Assembly: GCA_026770585.1 (NCBI GenBank)
Contig: MU646330.1
Coordinates: 234,721 to 245,789 of the forward strand
Length of the DNA stretch: 11,069 nucleotides
Origin: Baffinella frigidus
Lineage: Eukaryota; Cryptophyceae; Cryptomonadales; Baffinellaceae
Direction: 5' to 3'
In this document: positions 6,112 to 10,973 of the stretch, in pieces
Layout: each line of letters opens with the position of its first letter
Numbering within the stretch: the first letter of the stretch is position 1
The notes under the pieces: model-generated
The model's input: only the letters and a program-made list of their open reading frames with translations
The model's database searches: none
Told to the model about the DNA's origin: nothing
Made by a program: the position numbers and the translations under genes

Positions 6112-6270
6112 GTTGTAGGTCTTTGGTGCCATTTGATGAAAGCATTTTATGACCCTCATAACCTGAAAGCTCGGAAATTCCCGCCTCTGCTCCCAAGAGG
6201 CATCTCCTCTGGAGCGTTCTTTCACCCCCCCCCCTTCACCACCAAACCAACCCTTGATCACCTTTTCCCG

Positions 6271-6667
6271 ATGCCACTGGCGACTGTCACGCGGCTGTCG
6301 GCGCGCGGCGGCGCGCCCCTCCTCCAGAGGCTCAAGGAAGGGAACCTCTCGGAGAAGGAGATGTTGACATGTTGCGGTGACCTCGCCGATATGATCCGCT
6401 GTGGCGAGAGCCGCGAGCCGGGAAGCTCTGTGCCGCTCTGCAGCGCGCTGGTGGCGCTCATCAAGAACGAGTCGGAGAAAGTGCAGATCGAGGCCTCGAA
6501 GCAGTGCAGAATTGTGTCGTTAGAAGTGACTGGATCAGCAATTCATTTTGCCCAGGTCATATCCGCAAACTCTCACCACCATTTTCCAGCTTGCCCCGCC
6601 GTCCCTCCTCGCTCTGATTCCTACTCTGCGTGGTCCTTGCGCTGCACCACACCCGTCGGCAAGCTGA
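6271..6667 (+). CDS. Armadillo/HEAT-like repeat protein, first recognised exon
   Basis: This is the best coding stretch of the window. From an ATG at 6271 it reads MPLATVTRLSARGGAPLLQR, then LKEGNLSEKEMLTCCGDLAD and SVPLCSALVALIKNESEKVQ. PLLQRLKEGN and CSALVALIKN are typical third helices of armadillo repeats, which build superhelical scaffolds for protein binding. Codons are GC-rich at third positions as far as about 6503. From there to 6667 the frame is open but less protein-like and may be intron. Candidate donors are GTGCAG at 6504 and the strong GTAAGT at 6668; the latter joins in frame to an AG at 6743-6744. The ATG may be the true start or internal. Family fairly sure; function unknown. 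Confidence 0.6.
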
Positions 6668-6744
6668 GTAAGTCGATGTGACCCTGGCCCTGGCCCTGGC
6701 ACCAACCGAGTGATCACCGAGAATCGTGCAGAAAGCTGACTAAG

Positions 6745-6844
6745 TCAACCTCGATGAGCAGATGCCGGCATTTCTGGCCAACGTCTCGACCCTGATGCTC
6801 ACGGGAAGCATCGCGGCGAAGTCAGAGGCGGCGCGAGCGCTCAG
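6745..6844 (+). CDS. Armadillo-like repeat protein, second recognised exon
   Basis: The frame reads NLDEQMPAFLANVSTLMLTG then SIAAKSEAARALR, matching an armadillo repeat (MPAFLANVSTLMLTG as helix 3, SEAARAL as the start of the next). With an intron from 6668 (GTAAGT) to 6744 (AG), 77 bases, it joins the previous exon in frame, A + TC making an Ile codon. The alternative acceptor GAGCAG at 6761 gives ATG-CCG-GCA. A possible donor is CAG|GTCC at 6845. The frame runs on to a stop at 6916-6918, but from 6887 it is reading the end of element B3. Downstream exons must therefore lie beyond the fold-back cluster; 10901-10969 is a candidate. Confidence 0.55.
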
Positions 6845-6886
6845 GTCCTCCCTCACCTGCTCCACACCCATGCTCCAATTCGACAT

Positions 6887-7045
6887 CCACACTGCGGACC
6901 TCGATGGGATTTCGTGAATAACCCCCAAGCGATAGGACCTAGGATCCTACAGTAGGCAACCTGTAGGGAGATAGGGGGGTTCCTACGGATAAGGTAACGG
7001 AAACTCGGGCTCTCAGCGCCCAAAAATCCCTTCGCGCCACCCAGC
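6887..7045. mobile_element. Family B miniature inverted-repeat element, copy 3
   Basis: The left end CCACACTGCGGACCTCGATG corresponds to CCACACAGCGGACTTCGAAG of B2. The interior GCGATAGGACCTAGGATCCT, CCTACGGATAAGGTAACGGA and CTCGGGCTCTCAGCGCCC match closely. The right end is recognisable through CAAAAATCCCTTCG, but its last 15 or so bases are eroded. It begins about 40 bp after the second armadillo exon, so the terminal codons of that open frame are element sequence. Confidence 0.85.
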
Positions 7046-7054
7046 CCTGGCCAG

Positions 7055-7225
7055 CCACCAACCCTCACGGGAGGACCAAATCCATTGATCTCGATCTGTT
7101 CCCAAAAGTTGATTATGTACCAAGATTTTGTCAACTTAAGATCAGACACCCCAGATCTGGGGTGTCTGCAAGGTGAATTTGAGGTCTGAAAATCGACGAT
7201 TTGGTCTTTCCGTGAGGGTTGGTGG
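7055..7225. mobile_element. Family M fold-back with perfect central palindrome
   Basis: CCACCAACCCTCACGGGAGG then ACCAAATC (7055-7082) pairs with GATTTGGTCTTTCCGTGAGG then GTTGGTGG (7198-7225), with a few mismatches. Near the centre lies a perfect 26-bp palindrome, 7143-7168 (half-site CAGACACCCCAGA), which could extrude a cruciform or bind a dimeric protein. It follows directly after B3. No coding content, and no clear target-site duplication. Confidence 0.85.
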
Positions 7226-7274
7226 AGGGCGAACCGTAGCACCGCCCACCTCTCTGAATGAAGGAAAGTTCATT

Positions 7275-7450
7275 GGCAAACTTCGAACTTTGAGGTGGGT
7301 TTAGCTACGGAATTTCCTACCGTAGGAAGTAGACAATTCCCTAGGGCCATAGGACTAATTTGGTTTTTAGTCCTCTGGCCCTACGGAATTGTCTACTTCC
7401 TACGGTAGGAAATTCCGTAGCTAAACCCACCTCAAAGTTCGAAGTTTGCC
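7275..7450. mobile_element. Family H near-perfect fold-back (84-bp arms)
   Basis: Arms 7275-7358 and 7367-7450 are complementary over 84 bp with two mismatches, around the 8-base loop TTTGGTTT. The outer end is GGCAAACTTCGAACTTTGAG; further in is the palindromic TCCTACCGTAGGA. An 11-bp direct repeat, TGAAGGAAAGT, flanks the element at 7259-7269 and 7459-7469, though 5 bases separate it from the left arm and 8 from the right. Non-coding. The arms are as similar as those of a very recent element or of one maintained by selection or conversion. Confidence 0.95.
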
Positions 7451-7469
7451 GACTAGAGTGAAGGAAAGT

Positions 7470-7892
7470 CTGCCGCGTTAGCGGCACAGCTGTAGGACGC
7501 TAGTTCCCGTGGGCGCTGGTGGAGATCGAGACTTCCACACCTGTCGATTTTCGAGGTCATTGACCAAAGGCTTTCCCGGTGTAGTCTCCGTCCACGTACA
7601 CGCCTACCCTCTGTAGCCCCCCGCCCAGGGCAAACCCTACGCGGGTTCGTTGTGGGGATCGCTGCCGGTCCAGCAGCGAGATTCGAGCAGGAACCATGCA
7701 CCTCCGAGGCTGACGTTCTACGCGGGAGGGGTGGTTGTCTTATCCAGGCAACCGGAAAGCATATCCTGCGGTTACCGGCGGGGAAGAGTCAATTATTTGT
7801 GGGGATTTTCGCAACTTTTGCCGATTTCAAGGGAAAATCATAGAAATGCGCAGGGCGTAAAATGACATTGGGCTCTCCCGCGTAGTTATCGT
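7470..7892. other. No gene recognised
   Basis: Mixed-composition sequence after fold-back H. Three short overlapping frames exist (82 codons minus, 71 and 63 codons plus); none has a recognisable motif and all contain rare-looking Arg/Cys/Trp-rich stretches. A short plus-strand ALVEIETSTPV near 7513 is helix-like but unsupported by splice sites. No repeat or element end seen. Confidence 0.4.
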
Positions 7893-8386
7893 TATGGACT
7901 ATTCTAACGGTCAACCTTGGAGGGCTAGCTCTGCCTCAGTCGGCTTGATGGACTCTTCTAACGTTGATGGACCATGCTAACGAGGATGGACTGTTCTACC
8001 ACGCCAGAGTCTTGGAAGGGGTCGCCAAAAGTCAATTTCCCCCCAAGACAGTGATTTTCAAAAGTTAACAACCGCTTTCAGACGCGGTTTAAAAAAATCA
8101 ACTCCCACCTGCAATCTGGCGTGGTGCGGTCAGCTTTTTGCAGGGCTAGCTCTGCGCTTGATGGACTCTTGTAACGTTGATGGACCATGCTAACGAGGAT
8201 GGACGGTTCTTACGTCAGCCTTGGAGGTGCGGTCAGCCTTTTGCAGGACCAGCTCTGCCTCAGTCGTCTTGATGGACTATTCTAACGTTGATGGACTATT
8301 CTGTAACGTTGCCGGACTCTTTTAACGTTGATGGACGATTCAAACGTTGATGGACGATTCTGACGTTGATGGACGATTCTAACGTC
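7893..8386. repeat. 19-bp minisatellite in higher-order arrangement
   Basis: Unit GATGGACTATTCTAACGTT and variants. Clusters are: one unit at 7893; three at 7947, 7966 and 7985; three at 8160, 8179 and 8198; six at 8271, 8290 (21 bp), 8311, 8330, 8349 and 8368. Each multi-unit cluster is preceded by a related linker containing AGCTCTGC (CTAGCTCTGCCTCAGTCGGC, a shortened form, or CCAGCTCTGCCTCAGTCGTC) and, in two cases, GCGGTCAGC. The second unit of clusters one and two is identical (GATGGACCATGCTAACGAG), so linker plus units was duplicated as a block. Units are contiguous, so it is not a CRISPR array. Confidence 0.9.
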
Positions 8387-8467
8387 ACGTCCCCTCCGCA
8401 GCAACTGCGCCGCGAGCTCCTCCGTAGCCGCGGGGTTGATCGCGGCTAACGACAAGGTTGACTCCCT
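8387..8467 (-). CDS. Helical-repeat (armadillo-like) exon fragment
   Basis: Read on the minus strand: ESTLSLAAINPAATEELAAQ then LLRRG. TLSLAAIN and EELAAQLLRRG have the helix-turn-helix look of an armadillo repeat. CGTTAG just inside could be an acceptor and GACGTGACG (about 8385-8392) a donor, but neither is decisive. The start of the fragment recurs as TFSFAAIN at 8596-8629, so part of the exon was duplicated. It is on the opposite strand to the plus-strand exons at 6271 and 10901, so it belongs to a separate or inverted copy. Product unknown. Confidence 0.3.
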
Positions 8468-8629
8468 CCACCACTTTGCGAGGCGGACCAAAACGACGAT
8501 TGTTTCGAGCCAATTCCTCGGGTGGCACATCCGTTTTCGAAGGTGCCGCCCGAGGAATTGGCGCATGCTCCAGCCTGAATTTGGTTCGCCTCGGAGGTTG
8601 ATTGCGGCAAACGAAAAGGTCGACACCCT
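8434..8629. repeat. 34-bp direct repeats flanking an inverted repeat
   Basis: GGTTGATCGCGGCTAACGAC... (8434-8467) and GGTTGATTGCGGCAAACGAA... (8596-8629) are 34-bp repeats, about 80 percent alike. Between them lies a fold-back: GCCAATTCCTCGGGTGGCAC (8509-8528) against GTGCCGCCCGAGGAATTGGC (8543-8562), one mismatch. Weaker outer pairing joins GAGGCGGACCAAA (8480) to TTTGGTTCGCCTC (8580). The order direct repeat, inverted repeat, direct repeat resembles a small inserted element with a long flanking duplication, or a duplicated exon with a hairpin in its intron. Confidence 0.75.
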
Positions 8630-8703
8630 GTCACCCGTTGCCTCTCAACCTGAGAGCCTTGTTGACACCACCATGCCCAACTACGCTACCTACGGATTTA
8701 GGT

Positions 8704-8795
8704 AGGACCTACCTACCGTAGGCCGTAGGGCTCCTATGACCAAAATATCCTAGGATTTTGGCCTACGGTAGGAGGTCCTAGGCAATGCCGTAGGA
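8704..8795. mobile_element. Family I fold-back, inverted copy
   Basis: 8712-8745 is the reverse complement of TTTTGGTCATAGGAGCCCTA then CGGCCTACGGTAGG found at 9923 and 10432. Here it is followed by ATCCTAGGAT and ATTTTGGCCTACGGTAGGAG, which pairs back on it; the left arm carries a 16-base insertion (CCGTAGGGCTCCTATGA region) relative to the right. The end GGCAATGCCGTAGG matches GGCAATACCGTAGG of the other copies. Confidence 0.7.
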
Positions 8796-8838
8796 GAAAC
8801 TACCGAAATTTCCAGGAGTTTTACGAAAACTACTCTAC

Positions 8839-8951
8839 ATCTGGGGATACCACCCCGTGAAGGATGACCGGGGTGACTCCGGTCATCCTACACGGGGTAG
8901 TATCCCCAGATTTGGTCACTCCGGCCATCCTACACGGGGTAGTATCCGCAG
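8839..8951. repeat. Family J hairpin plus tandem duplication of its right arm
   Basis: Arms 8839-8871 and 8879-8911 (ATCTGGGGATACCACCCCGT outward) pair over 33 bp with two mismatches around the 7-base loop GGTGACT. The right arm with its loop edge is then repeated directly: ACTCCGGCCATCCTACACGG then GGTAGTATCCGCAGA (8917-8951). The third arm differs by a few bases, so the left arm can pair with either one. Confidence 0.9.
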
Positions 8952-8953
8952 AA

Positions 8954-9201
8954 GCCTCGGTACAGAGGCAGCCCTGTGAACACACACTGCATCTTCATGG
9001 GCAAGGCCACGCAATTTAAACCGTGTTTTTTCTATCTTCTGGTGTATGTTGTGCTATTTTACAGCTATGTCGAAGCTAAGATAGCAAACTCTGACAAAAT
9101 CTACCCTTACGATAGCATAAAAGGCGGTTTAAATTGCATGGCCTCAGACACTGATCTGAGCCTCAAGACGAGCCCGCCTCGGTACAGTGGCAGCCCTGTT
9201 A
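8954..9201. repeat. 26-bp direct repeat pair
   Basis: GCCTCGGTACAGAGGCAGCC (8954) and GCCTCGGTACAGTGGCAGCC (9176) continue with CTGTGAACAC or CTGTTAACAC. One copy precedes fold-back K and the other lies in its loop, so the left arm of K sits between two repeated segments. Confidence 0.85.
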
Positions 9202-9413
9202 ACACCTTGGTCGGATATCGAGGGGGCAAACGGATCGGGCAATTTCTGCCTGACTGCAGTTTTGTGCAGTCCAGCCCCCACAAATTAGACACGACCCGTA
9301 CCAATTTTTTGAATTTGTACCCGAATCAAAAAGACCCGAATCAAACATATCCGTTTGCCCCCTCGCTATCCGACCAAAGCACAGCATCTCATGGATATTT
9401 TATGCTATCTTAA
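8997..9413 (+). CDS. Open frame across fold-back K, doubtful
   Basis: From ATG 8997 the frame runs 138 codons: MGKATQFKPCFFYLLVYVVL then FYSYVEAKI, which looks like a signal peptide or single membrane segment, followed by a polar region with TSPPRYSGSPVNTLVGYRG and PNQKDPNQTYPFAPSLSDQ, with a stop at 9411-9413. No family recognised. Almost all of it lies in arm or loop sequence of the element. The hydrophobic segment is translation of the AT-rich left arm, so chance is the likelier explanation; a small captured or element-encoded protein cannot be excluded. Confidence 0.15.
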   Translation: MGKATQFKPCFFYLLVYVVLFYSYVEAKIANSDKIYPYDSIKGGLNCMASDTDLSLKTSPPRYSGSPVNTLVGYRGGKRIGQFLPDCSFVQSSPHKLDTTRTNFLNLYPNQKDPNQTYPFAPSLSDQSTASHGYFMLS

Positions 9414-9515
9414 GGGTAGATTTCATCAGAGTTTGCTATCTTAGCTTGGACATAGCTTTCAAAATAGCACAAAACACACCCGCAGATAGTAAAAGGCGGT
9501 TTAAATTGCATGGCC
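9005..9515. mobile_element. Family K nested fold-back element
   Basis: The outer arms, 9005-9122 and 9398-9515 (118 bp each), are roughly 85-90 percent complementary; the inner halves, around AAGCTAAGATAGCAAACTCT, are best preserved. The 275-base loop holds a second fold-back, 9209-9234 against 9350-9375 (GGTCGGATATCGAGGGGGCA start), 26 bp with one mismatch. GGCGGTTTAAATTGCATGGC from the right end recurs directly just inside the left arm (9123). Two independent insertions, one inside the other, are the simplest reading. Confidence 0.9.
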
Positions 9516-9606
9516 TCGGACACTAAATTGCATGGCCTCGGACACTATACTCAGACAAATTGCCTCGGACACTATACTCGGACAAATTGCATGGCCTTGG
9601 ACACTA
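9502..9606. repeat. AAATTGCATGGCCTCGGACACT tandem repeats
   Basis: Variants start at 9503, 9526, 9559 and 9585. Units differ in length: 23 bp, then a longer form adding ATACTCAGACAAATTGC. The first unit is also the right end of fold-back K, so the array grew outward from the element's terminus. Confidence 0.8.
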
Positions 9607-9636
9607 GTCTCATGGATCCGGCGGACCAACCGTGCC

Positions 9637-9918
9637 CGGCCACAAGCGTTGCCATGCGCGACAAGATTTCATTTGTAGAGCCAATATGGTAGGACTTGGC
9701 CAAAGCGAACTTCGAACTAGCGAGATTGCGAACTTCTAGATGGACCGTAATTATTAGTAAACACCGATTTGTACTGCAAAACTTGAATTTAAAACACTAC
9801 ATGTCCAAAGGAGTCCATCTAGAAGTTCGCAATCTCGCTAGTTCGAAGTTCGCTCTGGCCAAGTCCTACCAGATTGGCTCTACCAGGGCAGAAACACTTT
9901 TCAAAGGAGGGAGCCTCA
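9637..9918 (+). pseudogene. Degenerate exon-region copy split by element L
   Basis: CCGGCCACAAGCGTTGCCAT then GCGCGACAAGATTTCATTTG (9638-9675) resembles 10520-10562. After element L (9676-9882) the match resumes with CCAGGGCAGAAACACTTTTC and GGGAGCCTCA (9883-9916), matching 10565-10596. The copy at 10520 extends upstream into the family's CTGCGCGCCA exon, while here only its last bases remain. It is a non-functional paralogous segment whose value is to record the insertion of L. Confidence 0.6.
9676..9882. mobile_element. Family L TA-flanked fold-back element
   Basis: Arms 9676-9744 and 9814-9882 are complementary over 69 bp, including the TA at each end, with two mismatches. The element begins TA-GAGCCAATATGGTAGG and has a 69-base AT-rich loop with no coding content. 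A paralogous sequence at 10540-10596 lacks it and has a single TA at 10563-10564, so the target is TA with TA duplication, as for Tc1/mariner-type DNA elements and their miniature derivatives. No source transposase in the window. Confidence 0.95.
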
Positions 9919-9922
9919 CCCT

Positions 9923-10025
9923 TTTTGGTCATAGGAGCCCTACGGCCTACGGTAGGCAATACCGTAGGCCTAACTACCCCATTTTTAGTGCGCTTCGTCA
10001 GACGCCCGGCCTGCGCGCCACAAGC
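9923..10025. mobile_element. Family I element with attached exon fragment, copy 1
   Basis: A 103-bp block nearly identical (one substitution) to 10432-10534, offset 509. It consists of TTTTGGTCATAGGAGCCCTA, the imperfect palindrome CCTACGGTAGGCAATACCGT-AGG, then ACTACCCCATTTTTAGT, and finally the exon piece CAGACGCCCGGCCTGCGCGC-CACAAGC. The exon piece corresponds to 10934-10957 of the intact exon, so coding sequence is duplicated together with the element. Confidence 0.85.
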
Positions 10026-10070
10026 ATGTGTGCAGGGGGTGCATCGCTCATAAGAACCTACCCCCCCCCC

Positions 10071-10169
10071 CTAGTGGCTATACGTCTCGAGGTAGTGAAT
10101 TCATTGTAAAATCAGTGGATTTGTACCAACTTACGGCCTGGTCAAACGACCCAGACGTATAGCCACTAG
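10071..10169. repeat. Inverted repeat (17-bp arms, 65-base loop)
   Basis: CTAGTGGCTATACGTCT (10071-10087) pairs perfectly with AGACGTATAGCCACTAG (10153-10169). The text before the left arm, GGGGGTGCATCGCTCATAAG then AACC, resembles the end of family D (GGGGTACCTCGCTCATAAG), so this may be a decayed D relative. No coding content. Confidence 0.75.
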
Positions 10170-10200
10170 GACCCTACACCTCGGAAGCGGTGGCAAGCAG

Positions 10201-10227
10201 GTTCTGGGTGCGCTGCGGGAGCTGTGA
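10201..10227 (+). pseudogene. Truncated helical-repeat exon copy (VLGALREL)
   Basis: After GGCAAGCAG, GTTCTGGGTGCGCTGCGGGA GCTG codes for VLGALREL, and TGA follows at 10225. It matches the start of the exon at 10901, where the same position continues with TGCGCCTCG. The matching piece ends exactly where the copy at 10382 is interrupted by element I, suggesting a shared breakpoint. Confidence 0.5.
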
Positions 10228-10263
10228 AAGCCTTGTTTACCCTGTTACAGTCACATCTCTTAA

Positions 10264-10309
10264 CATCAGAATTGGAGGTTGAGGCTCATCAGAATTGGAG
10301 GTTGAGGCT
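10264..10309. repeat. 23-bp perfect tandem duplication
   Basis: CATCAGAATTGGAGGTTGAG GCT occurs twice in direct succession (10264-10286 and 10287-10309). Confidence 0.95.
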
Positions 10310-10381
10310 CCCTCTGTTCCGAACAAAAATACTTTTAGTAGTGCAGGAATAATAGAAAGACGTGATCGATTTGGTACACAG

Positions 10382-10429
10382 GCCATCGTCGCGTGGCGCC
10401 TCGTCAGGGCGCTGCGGGAGCTCCTAGGA
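10382..10429 (+). pseudogene. Helical-repeat exon copy interrupted by family I element
   Basis: Following ACACAG, the plus strand codes AIVAWRLVRALRELLG. GGGCGCTGCGGGAGCT equals the exon at 10901 (GGGCGCTGCGGGAGCT). At that point the 10901 exon continues TGCGCCTCGACAGACGCC, whereas here about 75 bases of element I intervene before GCGCCTCGTCAGACGCCC (10500-10517). The exon copy is therefore split by the element and no longer codes across it. Confidence 0.55.
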
Positions 10430-10431
10430 CG

Positions 10432-10534
10432 TTTTGGTCATAGGAGCCCTACGGCCTACGGTAGGCAATACCGTAGGCCTAACTACCCCATTTTTAGTGC
10501 GCCTCGTCAGACGCCCGGCCTGCGCGCCACAAGC
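10432..10534. mobile_element. Family I element with attached exon fragment, copy 2
   Basis: Nearly identical to 9923-10025. Here the element (10432-10499) sits between the two halves of a helical-repeat exon copy. The exon fragment GCGCCTCGTCAGACGCCCGG continues past the block into GGTGTCATGCGCAATAATGT (10535-10554), the text that is split by element L at 9676. This copy probably preserves the original insertion context, and copy 1 is derived from it or from a shared ancestor. Confidence 0.85.
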
Positions 10535-10625
10535 GGTGTCATGCGCAATAATGTTTCATGTGTACCAGGCAACACTTTTAAAATCAGGGAGCCTCAACCG
10601 TGCATTCTGATGTGTGGCCGGGCGT

Positions 10626-10650
10626 GGGCAAGCAGCTGCTTGGCGGTACG
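10626..10650 (+). pseudogene. Very short exon-copy remnant
   Basis: GGCAAGCAGCTGCTTGGCGG resembles GGCAAGCAGGTTCTGGGTGC at 10192 and GGGCAGGTGCTGGGGGCG at 10896. About 20 bases only; likely another degenerate copy of the exon's 5' edge. Confidence 0.3.
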
Positions 10651-10670
10651 CCTAGATCGGTCCGAGTAAA

Positions 10671-10819
10671 CCACGCAGGGCTGAAGGGGGGGGTATTGCA
10701 AGGTCATTTTTTTGAGGGAAATGGTATTCAAAAGTCAATTTTGGGAAGAAACGGCTCCATGGGCGACCCAATGGCTCAAAGGGCGACCCTAGAATACCCC
10801 CCCGAAGGGCCCTGCGTGG
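10671..10819. mobile_element. Family N fold-back element
   Basis: CCACGCAGGGCTGAAGGGGG then GGGTATT on the left pairs with AATACCCCCCCGAAGGGCCC then TGCGTGG on the right; about 27 bp with several central mismatches. The interior holds GGGCGACCC twice (10763 and 10781). No coding capacity and no clear target duplication. It lies between the exon-copy cluster and the intact exon at 10901. Confidence 0.75.
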
Positions 10820-10900
10820 AGTTGGGCACGTAGACATTTCGCCCCCCCCGAAATTTCACATGTTCATTTTGACACCCCCCTTGAAAACGTAACCGGGCAG

Positions 10901-10969
10901 GTGCTGGGGGCGCTGCGGGAGCTGTGCGCCTCGACAGACGCCGGCCTGCGCGCCAAGGGCGTCGCTGCG
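10901..10969 (+). CDS. Helical-repeat (armadillo-like) exon, apparently intact
   Basis: This exon is 69 bases, exactly 23 codons, and reads VLGALRELCASTDAGLRAKG then VAA. A CAG (10898-10900) precedes it and GCG|GTGATT follows, so splice sites and phase 0-0 agree. VLGALREL...GLRAKGVAAV has the helix pattern of armadillo/HEAT repeats, like 6271-6844, and the base composition is the same. Degenerate copies lie at 9990, 10201, 10382-10534 and perhaps 10626, which shows that this exon type was locally amplified. It could be a downstream exon of the 6271 gene, about 4 kb away, or of another family member. The microsatellite starts 5 bases into the putative intron. Confidence 0.5.
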
Positions 10970-10973
10970 GTGA

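Noticed and set aside
8066-8098. AACCGC...GCGGTTTAAAAAAA as a bacterial-type terminator
   Set aside because: The stem is only 6 bp, the tract following it is A and not T on this strand, and the window is eukaryotic in character.
7893-8386. Possible CRISPR array
   Set aside because: The 19-bp units are contiguous without unique spacers and vary in sequence, so it is a minisatellite.
9696-10109. 137-codon plus-strand frame
   Set aside because: It crosses element L, its loop, element I and an exon fragment in turn; the frame is accidental.
10600-10837. Small frames on both strands over element N
   Set aside because: They lie on a non-coding fold-back and have no recognisable motif.
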